From contig JAPOON010000347.1 in assembly GCA_026713405.1 (NCBI GenBank), forward strand, positions 1 to 6,745: DNA of 6,745 bases. Direction: 5' to 3'. The translations under genes were made by a program, and so were the position numbers. Source of the stretch: Gammaproteobacteria bacterium (GTDB lineage Bacteria > Pseudomonadota > Gammaproteobacteria > Pseudomonadales > Azotimanducaceae_A). This document shows, one piece after another, positions 1 through 6,369 of this stretch; the first letter of the stretch is position 1; each line of letters begins with the position of its first letter. Below the pieces are notes generated by a model. It saw only the letters and a program-made list of their open reading frames with translations, was not told the origin of the DNA and did not search any database.

Positions 1-1
1 G

Positions 2-2755
2 GTCAGCAGCAGCGGCGCTGCGTCGACCTACACGCCGGTCGCCGGGGACGCCGGCAAGTACCTGCGCGCCACGGCCTCGTACACCGACGGCCACGGCGCG
101 GGCAAGAGCGCCGCCGCCGTTTCGACCAACGCGACCGCGGCCAGCGCCACGCTGGGATCCGCAACGTCCATCTCGGCTTCGATAACCGGCCCCTCGGGCA
201 ACAAGGTCACTTCTCTCAGCCCGTTCACCATCACCATCACCTTCGGCGAGAAGGTGAAGATAGAAGCCAACGACATCAGCGTCGAGGAGGGGAGCGTCAC
301 CTCCGGGCCGACGGCCACGAGCCCCGACAGCGCCGGGCTGGCGAAAGTGTGGACGGCGCAGGTGACGCCGGCGCGCTACGATCCCCGCGCGACCGCCGCC
401 AGGATCACAGAACCGTTCAACACCGTCGTTACGCTGATTGAAGCCGCGTACTTCACCGACACGAAAGCCACCGCGTTAGCCACGTACACCGTCGCCGTGG
501 ATCTGCCCTTGGGCGTTGTCCTCACCGCGGATGAGGAGAGTTGGCGGCAGGGCGGCGAAACGGTCAACGGTTACAAGGTAAACATCTTCTTCACCGAGCC
601 CGTGAAATCGGACTGCGGGTCGTCCGACACGGACGCCTGCACCCTGAATGCGGACGAGGTCACCGTGGCCAACGGCGTCGCGCGCCCCCCGTGGGGGGCC
701 CGCCAGGAGTACGTCGTCTTCGTCCAGGCGACGGGCTCGCAGGACGTCGTGCTCACGGTGGGCGCCGACGCCGTCACCGCCGCCTCCGGCGGAGAGGGCA
801 ACACGTCTGAGTCCATCACACTGTCGGGCGTCACCGTCGCCAGGCCGAGCGCGACCATCACCGGACCCGTACCCGGCGGGGGGGAACGCACGGCCACCTA
901 TACCAGCGGCACGCCCGACTCTCTTGACGTCACCATCACCTTCAACATCCCCGTGAACGGCCTTGCGGCAGGTGACTTCGACATCCGTGGCGCCACCATG
1001 GCGGCCCCCGTCGCGACCAGCCCCGACACTGCGGGCTACGCGAAGGTCTGGACGGCGGCTGTCACGCCGACCGCCTTGGGCGTGCTCTCCATACAGCTCC
1101 GGGACGGGGGCGCGAGCGCGAGCTCCGGCAAGACCAACACGGTGTCCAATATCTACGCGTTCTTCACCACGGGCAGCGCGCCCCAGTTCAGCGCCAGCAC
1201 GGCGACGCTCTCGCTCAATGAGAACACTCGGAGCACGCCGGACCTGAAGGTGATCGCGGCTGATCTCGACACCGCCATCGGCGACAAGGTCACGTACGCG
1301 CTCTCGGGCACCGACGCCCACGTATTCGCGATCCAGGGCCGCCAGACAGGGGTGATACAGGTCAGGGACGTCGACCATGTGGTAACGACACTCGACTACG
1401 AAGCCAAGTCCAGCTACTCGTTCGTGGTCACCGCAACGGACACCGAGGGGAACACCGACAGCATCCAGGTCACGCTCAACGTCACGAACGTGGACGAGCC
1501 CGGGACGGCAACGCTCTCCAATACCTCCAATCCGGCACCCAGTACTCCGGCGCGTTTCCCGCACGGGACGGCGTTCGTGCGGACGGGTGACACGCTCACC
1601 GCAACCTTGAGCGACCCCGACGGCAGCGTGAGCGACGTGACCTGGCAGTGGGAGAAAGCCAAGACGAGGAGCGGCCCGTACACCGCTATCGAGGGCGCAA
1701 CCGGCGCCTCCTACACAACCACCCGCGCGGAAAACGCGCCCGAGTACAGGTTCCTGAGGGCCACCGCTTCATACACCGATGGTCACGGCAGCGGCAAGAC
1801 CGCGGTGGCGAGGGCCGTATGGGTATGGACGATTCTGGCGCCGCCGGCGAATGCGCCCATGCTGCAGCAAGCGCCCGCGGTGCCGCCCGCAGCGCGGCAG
1901 CAAGCGGCGCAGCAACAGCGGGTGAGCCCGTCGCTGCCTGCGGCGCCATCGGGCTTCGCCGTGAAGGCCACCCGTTTCGACATCCTCGGGAGGCCTGCCG
2001 GGGCGCAGCTCTCCTGGGACAGCCCCGACAACAACGCCGACATCACCGGCTGGGAGCTGAAGGTGTCGCCTGCGCTTCGCGGCTGGCCGGACCAGACGTG
2101 GACGCCGATCCCCGGCAGAGGCCCCACCACCACCTCCCACGTCGTGACCGGGCTGAGGTACCGGGCGGAGCACACCTTCGCCGTGCGGGCGGTGGCCGGC
2201 GAGGTCGGCGAGGTCAAGGGCGCGGCGTCAACGACGGTGACACTGGACACGTCGCCAAGGCCCACCAACCTCACCGCGACGGCGATCAAGGCCGGGGTCA
2301 CGCTGGAGTGGGACGACGCCGCCTCCCACGCCGGCATCGCCATCACGGGATGGGAGTCCCGCTGGTCAGTCTCCGGCTGGACGCCGTGGGAAGCGGTAGT
2401 GGGGCACAGCGTCTCCGATGGCCGGGTCTCCTTCACCATCGATCACAACAGCGACAACCGGCTCAACCCCTACGGCGAGTTCGAGACCTACTTCAGCATC
2501 CGCGCCGTGTACGCCGACGGCGCGCGCGGCGCGCCGGTGGGAGTGTGGGCCACGCCGATCAAGATCCCGCGGCCCCCGCCGCCCGTCGCGAACGGTTCGG
2601 TCGAGCTCTCGTGGACCCTCTCGGCAATCTACTCGCGCGCGCCTGAGCGCTACCGATACCGCTACTGGCCGCACTCCTACACCGTGGACCCCGACGGATC
2701 CGCCCGACTACGGGACATGGAAGGACATCCCGGCCGACGATATCAAGGTCGTTGA
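2..2755 (+). CDS. Large modular surface/exoprotein (Ig-like, cadherin, FN3), 5'-partial, frameshifted near 3' end
   Basis: The frame is open from base 2, so the start lies before the window; the GTG at 254 is only internal. Visible modules, counting residues from base 2: the tail of an Ig-like repeat (1-42, with ATASYTDGHGAGKSA); three bacterial Ig-like domains resembling Big_12 (about 59-165, 166-279, 281-390), the first and third sharing the core SPD(S/T)AG.AKVWTA.VTP; a cadherin repeat (391-501) with LNEN, LDYE, ATDTEGN and VTNVDEPG, the usual calcium-site pattern; another Ig-like repeat (502-608, WQWEK and ATASYTDGHG); a Pro/Ala/Gln-rich linker (about 613-650); and FN3 domains (651-752, 753-855, 857 onward). 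No enzyme motif is visible. The only two cysteines seen lie nine residues apart in the second Ig-like domain. Inferred role: extracellular adhesion or cell-surface matrix, calcium-stabilised in the cadherin part. The last FN3 domain leaves frame near 2690, and the residues before the TGA at 2753 do not fit the fold. It could be a pseudogene or carry a one-base sequencing error. Confidence 0.85.
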   Translation, partial: VSSSGAASTYTPVAGDAGKYLRATASYTDGHGAGKSAAAVSTNATAASATLGSATSISASITGPSGNKVTSLSPFTITITFGEKVKIEANDISVEEGSVTSGPTATSPDSAGLAKVWTAQVTPARYDPRATAARITEPFNTVVTLIEAAYFTDTKATALATYTVAVDLPLGVVLTADEESWRQGGETVNGYKVNIFFTEPVKSDCGSSDTDACTLNADEVTVANGVARPPWGARQEYVVFVQATGSQDVVLTVGADAVTAASGGEGNTSESITLSGVTVARPSATITGPVPGGGERTATYTSGTPDSLDVTITFNIPVNGLAAGDFDIRGATMAAPVATSPDTAGYAKVWTAAVTPTALGVLSIQLRDGGASASSGKTNTVSNIYAFFTTGSAPQFSASTATLSLNENTRSTPDLKVIAADLDTAIGDKVTYALSGTDAHVFAIQGRQTGVIQVRDVDHVVTTLDYEAKSSYSFVVTATDTEGNTDSIQVTLNVTNVDEPGTATLSNTSNPAPSTPARFPHGTAFVRTGDTLTATLSDPDGSVSDVTWQWEKAKTRSGPYTAIEGATGASYTTTRAENAPEYRFLRATASYTDGHGSGKTAVARAVWVWTILAPPANAPMLQQAPAVPPAARQQAAQQQRVSPSLPAAPSGFAVKATRFDILGRPAGAQLSWDSPDNNADITGWELKVSPALRGWPDQTWTPIPGRGPTTTSHVVTGLRYRAEHTFAVRAVAGEVGEVKGAASTTVTLDTSPRPTNLTATAIKAGVTLEWDDAASHAGIAITGWESRWSVSGWTPWEAVVGHSVSDGRVSFTIDHNSDNRLNPYGEFETYFSIRAVYADGARGAPVGVWATPIKIPRPPPPVANGSVELSWTLSAIYSRAPERYRYRYWPHSYTVDPDGSARLRDMEGHPGRRYQGR

Positions 2756-2915
2756 CACGGCCGACGGCGGCAAGACGTTCACCTGGGAGCTGATCGGGCT
2801 GTTCCCCGGGAAGCACTACAGCATCGACGTGCTGCCGGTGTGGAGTGATTACCACGTCGGACTGCCGTACACCTTCACGGACGAGACGGCGCAGGCCCCG
2901 GATCCAGAGGAGTAG
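2690..2915 (+). pseudogene. Out-of-frame 3' end of the surface-protein gene (rest of last FN3 domain)
   Basis: This segment continues the preceding gene in the next frame (codons starting at positions divisible by 3). It reads as a sensible FN3 ending: DYGTWKDIPADDIKV, then KTFTWELIGLFPGKHYSIDV and VWSDYHVGLPYTF, and an acidic tail DPEE before TAG at 2913-2915. The motif with GKHYSIDVLPVW is the usual FN3 strand F, which the upstream frame lacks. The frame passes from 2 to 3 within the CCCC run at 2689-2692 or the few bases after it. Removing one C gives VDPTDPPDYGTW without a break. Either a real one-base insertion has disabled the gene end, or the homopolymer was miscalled. Confidence 0.8.
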
Positions 2916-3199
2916 CGCGCGCGGCCGAAGATTGTCGCCGGGCCAACCGTGACCAGCAGGCCGGCCAGCGGCGGCGCCTACGACAGGGGCGCCTCCTACA
3001 CGCCGGCAGACGCCGATGTGGGCAAGTGGCTCCGGGCAACCGCCTCCTACACCGACGGCTATGGCACCGGCCAGTCCGCCGCAGCCACCGGGCGGGCGAC
3101 GCAGGCTGCGCTCTGATCATCACGGCCGTCGCCACCAACGCGCCCGGCGTCACACAGCCGGCCCAGACCCTCAAGGTGACGGTGACCGACAACGACTAG
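2916..3199 (+). pseudogene. Orphan repeat fragments of a surface protein (Ig-like repeat tail plus Calx-beta-like tail)
   Basis: Directly after the TAG at 2913-2915, the same frame stays open to TGA at 3114-3116. It encodes a recognisable repeat tail: SGGAYDRGASYTPADADVGK, then WLRATASYTDGYGTGQSAAA. This matches the repeat at the window start (STYTPVAGDAGKYLRATASY) and the one encoded near 1700-1805. The frame then changes by one base, and the next stretch (3116-3199) reads IITAVATNAPGVTQPAQTLK followed by VTVTDND and TAG. That is typical of the last strand and tail of a Calx-beta or cadherin-like module. Neither piece has its own start codon or a full domain. They look like leftovers of a longer ancestor or of recombination between paralogous repeat genes. 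Stop readthrough into the first piece is possible but not indicated. Confidence 0.7.
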
Positions 3200-3387
3200 G
3201 CGGGCCACCGGGAGCTGGTCGAGGTCCCAGCGCATACGCGTGCGCGCTTTCGGGCGGGGGCAACGCTCTCGCAGGTAGTGAGGGAGTAGGCGGCGGGCCC
3301 GCCGGGACACTTTGCCTAGGTCAAGACTGCCAATTGAGTCTGGCGTGCAGTCCAATCCGCAGCCCTCGCGATCTGCGAAACCCTCAT
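3200..3387. other. Gene-free stretch between surface-protein remnants and toxin relic
   Basis: No convincing coding sequence was found on either strand. The one notable structure is a perfect 14-base palindrome at 3291-3304 (CGGCGGG/CCCGCCG). It is followed by only three T residues at 3311-3313, so it is at best a weak terminator for the plus-strand gene. A small inverted repeat AGACT/AGTCT lies around 3325-3342. Confidence 0.4.
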
Positions 3388-3628
3388 TCATTCGTCTGGC
3401 CAGGGATTGATCACCTCAAAGCCACTCCCCTCAAAGTCATGAACATTTCTTGTCACCACGGACGCCCTCCGGCAGCGAGCTGTGGCCGCTATCCGGCAAT
3501 CGGATTAGAGCTTATTGGCGTCCGGCGACCCTGCGCTCAGCAGCCAGTATTGTGTAAGTTCGGGCAGCATCACTGTCAAACGACAGGATATGTTCAGAAA
3601 AGAGCGCGCTGAAAAGCCGTTCAGCAGC
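3388..3628 (-). pseudogene. Decayed PIN-domain toxin gene (VapC/FitB type), C-terminal half
   Basis: VapC/FitB toxins are PIN-domain ribonucleases of type II toxin-antitoxin systems. On the minus strand, 3628-3512 reads LFSALFSEHILSFDSDAART followed by YTILAAERRVAGRQ and a stop; this fits the family region usually seen as ILPFD.AAARAY...AARR.AGRPIS. A second frame, 3504-3388, reads SDCRIAATARCRR then ASVVTRNVHDFEGSGFEVIN then PWPDE and TGA, matching the family end D..IAA.A....A..VTRNV.DFEG.G..V.NPW. The D before IAA and the D of HDF keep two acidic positions expected at the metal site. The two pieces are separated by frameshifts near 3505-3518. An N-terminal LDTN motif, a start codon and an antitoxin gene were not found; weaker similarity (FTAAD, then ARHGER) may reach about 3690. 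It lies just beyond the end of the FN3 gene on the same strand. Confidence 0.8.
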
Positions 3629-3695
3629 GGCAGGCCGAACCGCTCGCCGTGCCTGGCGGGCCAGCGCCGGTCCGCGGCGGTGAACCTGACAACAG

Positions 3696-3737
3696 AGGCC
3701 CGCCGAACCACCCCATGCCGGGTGGCTCGGCAGGCCC
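3696..3737 (-). terminator. Strong hairpin after the FN3 gene; probable terminator or mRNA 3' end
   Basis: Read on the minus strand, starting 26 bases after the stop codon of the FN3 gene, the sequence folds into about 18 base pairs around the loop GGCATG. The inner stem is CCACCC/GGGTGG. The outer stem contains three G-U wobbles. On the plus strand those wobbles become A-C mismatches, so the fold favours the minus-strand transcript. The bases that follow (CTGTTGTC) make only a poor U tract, so termination may be inefficient, or the hairpin may act as a 3' stabiliser. Confidence 0.55.
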
Positions 3738-3763
3738 TGACCTCGCGGCCGGCGAATTCTACT

Positions 3764-5464
3764 CTAGTTTAGTTTCGGCGCCAAGGAAAATTCATGGATC
3801 GCCCGGAGTCCGGCGCCCACGCTGTTCTTCGCGCGTATCTGCACCAGGTAAGAGACATCGACCTCCGCCGTGGCATAGGTGTAACTTCTCGCGGCCGATG
3901 CTTGCACGACGACGCGCTCTATTTTCTGTTCGGACTTGGGATAATGGTTATATTCGCTGTTCGTCCGGTCCCATTTGCCGAGCTTATAGAGGATCACGAA
4001 GTACTGCGTAATAGCTTTCCCGCCGTTACTGGCCGGCGCATCCCACGTAACGGTCACCGAGTATTTGGCGTCGTCGGTAGTGCTGCGCGTGACGTCATCA
4101 GCGACATTGGTCGGTTTGCCCGGAAGCCCGTTTCCGGTCGCTTTGGTGGATTCCGTCTTTGACACCTGATCGCCGTCAGTCATACCAACGCTGTTCTTGT
4201 TGTACGCCTTTACCTTTACGGTGTACGACGTGCCCGGCGTCAGATCGCGGAAGAGCACCATGCCTGATTTCTTCCCCCGGTTCTTGGTTTGTACCGTAGT
4301 CGTGCCGGCCCCCTCGAATAGCTCGGCGACATACCCTCCCGTGAGCTCGGCGATTGGCGTCCAGGTGAAGGCAATGCTGTTGCTGGTAGCGGAAGCAGCC
4401 AGAGTTACCGTCCCCGGCTTGGCGGGAAGGTCCGTGGTAGTTGTCGTCACCTCCACGTCAGCGGCGGTGATGAAATCAAACTCCGTGACCTTGTTTCGGG
4501 CTGTCACCTTTACGGTGTACGACGTACCCTTCTTCAGGTAATTGAAAATCGCTTTTGTTGCACCCTTATTCCTTGTTTTCGTGTGCGCGATTTCACCCCC
4601 CTCGATCAGCTCGATGAGATACGAACCGGTAGGCGCGGGGTCCGGCGCGGTCCATGTGACTGCTATCTTGCTGCCGGTGACAGTCTCGGCGGTCAGGTTC
4701 GTTACCGGCCCCGGCGCGGCGACGGCGGCAAGGGTGGTTGCCGTCTTGGTTACCGCAGTGCCGGCGACCGGCCCACCAATCCCATTATCGTTTTGCGCCG
4801 TTACCGATACCGTGTACGCCGTGCCCGCGTCCAAATTGATGAAATTCAGCTTGCTCTTTTTCTTGCTGAGATGAGGGTCTTCAACTACCGGCTTACCGGT
4901 CGCGCTGTTTCCCCTGAACAGTTTCACGATATATCTCCCCGTGGGCGCGGGGTTTGGGGCAGCCCAGGTAGCTGACATGGTTTTGCTGGTAATATTCCCA
5001 AGGGCCAGGTTCGTAACCGCCCCCGGCGCCGAGGGCGGAGCCAGCGTAGTTGCCGTCGCCGAAACCGCAGTGCTGGCGGTCGAACCTTCCGTGTTCGTGT
5101 TTTGGGCTTTTACCGATACCTTGTACGTCGTGCCCTCCTTCAATTGGGGAAAGGTCGCCTTGGTCTTTGTCACCTCTACGGTAGCTTGTGCCGTCGAGCT
5201 GTTCCCCTCGAACAGTTGCGCGACATACTTTCCCGTAGGCGCGGGGTCCGGCGCGGTCCACTTGGCGGTCAGGACGTACCTGGCGGCATGAAGTTTGAGA
5301 TCCGTTACCGCCCCCGGCGCAGCCGGAGCAGCGGCCTCGGCCGGCGATTGACTAATGCCAAGACCCAGCGCCGCTATGGCAAGCGCCAAGAGAGCGAGTT
5401 TCAACACCTTCTTATCCCAATTTATCCCGCCGACAATCGCCTGAATGTTCTCAGATTTAAACAC
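3764..5464 (-). CDS. Secreted protein with five fibronectin type III domains
   Basis: A 566-residue protein starting with GTG at 5462-5464. The start is supported by AGGAG at 5471-5475, six bases upstream, and by a promoter further up. Residues 1-45 form a long export signal: a polar stretch to about 19, the hydrophobic core LKLALLALAIAALGLGI, then SPAEAAA as a likely signal peptidase I site. Five FN3 domains follow (about 50-146, 147-250, 251-348, 349-446, 447-566). The first three begin with PG(A/P)VT.L; several carry W(T/A)AP(D/N)PAPTG.Y and all but the last a G(T/S).Y.V.V.A.N strand. The last domain is more divergent and ends in APKLN. No transmembrane tail, sortase signal or cysteine is seen, so release into the medium or non-covalent surface binding is inferred. 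Its GC content is visibly lower than that of the flanking surface-protein genes. It converges with the upstream gene and diverges from the downstream one. Exact function is not recognised; matrix or adhesion protein is the best guess. Confidence 0.9.
   Translation of the reverse strand: MFKSENIQAIVGGINWDKKVLKLALLALAIAALGLGISQSPAEAAAPAAPGAVTDLKLHAARYVLTAKWTAPDPAPTGKYVAQLFEGNSSTAQATVEVTKTKATFPQLKEGTTYKVSVKAQNTNTEGSTASTAVSATATTLAPPSAPGAVTNLALGNITSKTMSATWAAPNPAPTGRYIVKLFRGNSATGKPVVEDPHLSKKKSKLNFINLDAGTAYTVSVTAQNDNGIGGPVAGTAVTKTATTLAAVAAPGPVTNLTAETVTGSKIAVTWTAPDPAPTGSYLIELIEGGEIAHTKTRNKGATKAIFNYLKKGTSYTVKVTARNKVTEFDFITAADVEVTTTTTDLPAKPGTVTLAASATSNSIAFTWTPIAELTGGYVAELFEGAGTTTVQTKNRGKKSGMVLFRDLTPGTSYTVKVKAYNKNSVGMTDGDQVSKTESTKATGNGLPGKPTNVADDVTRSTTDDAKYSVTVTWDAPASNGGKAITQYFVILYKLGKWDRTNSEYNHYPKSEQKIERVVVQASAARSYTYATAEVDVSYLVQIRAKNSVGAGLRAIHEFSLAPKLN
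4629..5260. repeat. 26-bp identical direct repeat inside the FN3 gene (4629-4654 and 5235-5260)
   Basis: The same 26 bases (beginning GTAGGCGCGGGG and ending GCGCGGTCCA) occur at 4629-4654 and 5235-5260. They encode the W-TAPDPAPTG hinge of the third and first FN3 domains. A 20-base identical pair (ACCTTTACGGTGTACGACGT) also occurs at 4212-4231 and 4506-4525, in the G-TSYTVKV strand. These are internal domain repeats whose DNA has stayed, or been made, identical. Recombination between the 26-bp copies would remove 606 bp, which is 202 codons in frame, i.e. two whole domains. Confidence 0.8.
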
Positions 5465-5470
5465 TACTAA

Positions 5471-5475
5471 CTCCT
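5471..5475 (-). promoter_or_regulatory. Ribosome binding site of the FN3 gene (AGGAG)
   Basis: AGGAG on the minus strand, six bases before the GTG at 5464. It decides the start in favour of this GTG. Confidence 0.75.
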
Positions 5476-5544
5476 ACATTTCCGCTTTTGGATACCGTCT
5501 GAAAAAGGACGGAACTCTGCCTCATGTCCGCGGAGGATCTGTAG

Positions 5545-5573
5545 AATATAAACGGCTGTGTGATCACAGTCAA
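5545..5573 (-). promoter_or_regulatory. Sigma70-type promoter for the FN3 gene
   Basis: On the minus strand, TTGACT (5573-5568) and TATATT (5550-5545) are separated by exactly 17 bases. Transcription would start near 5538, giving a leader of about 74 nt. The palindrome TGTGATCACA (5559-5568) sits right after the -35 box inside the spacer and could bind a regulator. Direct repeats lie upstream: GGTCACGA at 5594-5601 and 5619-5626 (25 bases apart), and ACGATA at 5603-5608 and 5612-5617. Confidence 0.65.
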
Positions 5574-6109
5574 GAATCTATTGATAACACATTGGTCACG
5601 ACACGATAGTAACGATACGGTCACGATCGCTGTACTACACGCAGAAGCGCCCGGCGCTCCGAGTCGCAGCAACACCGGGCTCGACGGCCGTAAGGCTCGC
5701 TGGCCAAATTCGACAATAGTGGATTAGGTAACTCTCACCGCCCGCAGCAGTCCCAGTTTCCTGACCGTGAGACCCAATTCGCTACTGTAACCGCAAGCGG
5801 CGCTGATGTGGGTAATGATGCGGGGATTGCTCAATGATAAATCTGACCGCTGCGTCCGGATAATGGTACCCCTACGTCTACCGTACTGCGAACTTTCCGG
5901 TGGGAGGTTTCCCTCTAAACGAAGGCAGAGCTAACTGAACCGCCGGTCTAAGCTAAAGCTCTCGTCGTTTCCAAAACGTCAGAGAGCCGACCCTTGACGC
6001 GCCATCGTAGGGACTTCCACAAGATTGACACGAGCTCGTTCACGCAGCCCGGAAATCGCAACTCCTGAATGGTACTGTGGCGTTATCATAGCAACTTGAC
6101 TGTGATGAC
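5556..6109. mobile_element. Possible MITE-like non-autonomous element with imperfect terminal inverted repeats
   Basis: The left end, 5559-5588, reads TGTGATCACAGTCAAG then AATCTATTGATAAC. The right end, 6110-6082, read on the minus strand gives TGTCATCACAGTCAAG then TTGCTATGATAAC. About 25 of 30 positions agree, with one gap. AACGG is present just outside the left end (5551-5555) and at the right end (6110-6114), a possible 5-bp target duplication. The interior, about 490 bp, shows no convincing gene on either strand. The same data could instead be two copies of a regulatory module, since each repeat holds the -35 box of an outward promoter. No transposase was seen. Ends are approximate. Confidence 0.35.
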
Positions 6110-6124
6110 AACGGTATGGATAAT
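6096..6124 (+). promoter_or_regulatory. Sigma70-type promoter, probably for the last gene
   Basis: TTGACT (6096-6101) and GATAAT (6119-6124) are separated by exactly 17 bases. The predicted start is near 6131, leaving about 239 nt of leader before the ATG at 6370. The block CTTGACTGTGATGACA (6095-6110) matches 15 of 16 bases of the block in the FN3 gene promoter. A promoter nearer the gene was looked for and not found. Confidence 0.6.
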
Positions 6125-6146
6125 TGATTGTCTGATGAAAATACTT

Positions 6147-6303
6147 GGGGGCGCTCACTCAGCGCGACCCCACCGAATACGCTCACCGTAACGACGCAGT
6201 CCCATACCGTGACTGCCGCGTCGGGAAACAGAGGATAAGACAGTGGCAAGTAGCAAGTTCCCTTCGGGGCATCCCTTCCAGAGAGTAGCGGCGCCTTTCG
6301 CCG
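6147..6303 (+). promoter_or_regulatory. Structured 5' leader with three hairpins
   Basis: Downstream of the predicted start near 6131 there are three stem-loops. Hairpin 1 is at 6147-6171: GGGGGCGCT pairs with AGCGC-GA-CCCC, loop CACTC, two-base bulge. Hairpin 2 is at 6192-6223: CGAC-GCAGTC pairs with GACTGC-CGC-GTCG, nine-base loop, three-base bulge. Hairpin 3 is at 6289-6303: CGGCG/CGCCG, loop CCTTT. None is followed by a U run, so they are not obvious terminators. No known riboswitch was recognised. Confidence 0.35.
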
Positions 6304-6354
6304 ACTTGAATGCCGGAGTTTTCGACCTGCGTAATTCTACCCCCCCCGATTTTC

Positions 6355-6359
6355 AGGGG
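6355..6359 (+). promoter_or_regulatory. Ribosome binding site of the last gene (AGGGG), next to a C8 tract
   Basis: AGGGG lies 10 bases before the ATG at 6370, a slightly long but usable spacing. It supports that start over the in-frame ATG at 6310, which has no such site. A run of eight C residues (6340-6347) lies just upstream; CCCC (6344-6347) could pair with GGGG (6356-6359) across an eight-base loop and mask the site. Confidence 0.5.
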
Positions 6360-6369
6360 CGAAACTCTG

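Larger units (their letters stand above)
5465..6369. other. Long divergent intergenic region, about 0.9 kb, without a recognisable gene
   Basis: Between the divergent starts of the FN3 gene and the last gene no open frame has a convincing product, codon pattern or ribosome binding site. The base composition is clearly less GC-rich than in the surface-protein genes on either side. It contains two outward promoters, the inverted-repeat pair, the direct repeats upstream of the left promoter, and three small hairpins in the right-hand leader. From 5640 to 6080 nothing could be assigned. Confidence 0.6.

Noticed and set aside
684..699. GCCCCCC-GT-GGGGGGC inverted repeat
   Set aside because: It lies inside clear coding sequence (ARPPWGAR) and the loop is too short; probably incidental in GC-rich DNA.
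476..1564. Long open frame of 362 codons on the minus strand
   Set aside because: It is opposite the well-supported Ig/cadherin coding region, very rich in Arg/Gly/Val/Asp with no domain pattern, and typical of a high-GC shadow frame.
1648..2646. Open frame of 332 codons on the plus strand in another frame
   Set aside because: It is Arg/Ala/Gly/His-rich low-complexity sequence overlapping clear FN3 coding; a shadow.
3291..3304. GC palindrome as terminator of the first gene
   Set aside because: The stem is short if a loop is allowed, only three T residues follow, and it lies almost 380 bases after the stop.
3505..3711. Possible 68-residue gene on the minus strand
   Set aside because: It overlaps the toxin relic in a different frame and starts within the hairpin stem. 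The toxin similarity explains the region better.
5559..5568. TGTGATCACA as a CRP-type site
   Set aside because: CRP half-sites need a six-base spacer between TGTGA and TCACA. Here they abut, so only a generic palindromic operator can be proposed.
5640..5720. tRNA-like GC-rich stretch
   Set aside because: No GTTCGA.. T-loop or cloverleaf pairing could be found on either strand.
5706..5838. In-frame peptide with TVTASGADVGNDAGIAQ as a surface-protein fragment
   Set aside because: It has no start codon or ribosome binding site, and the similarity is limited to a generic Thr/Ser/Gly-rich string.
6024..6047. TTGACA as another promoter -35 box
   Set aside because: No acceptable -10 sequence lies 16-18 bases downstream.
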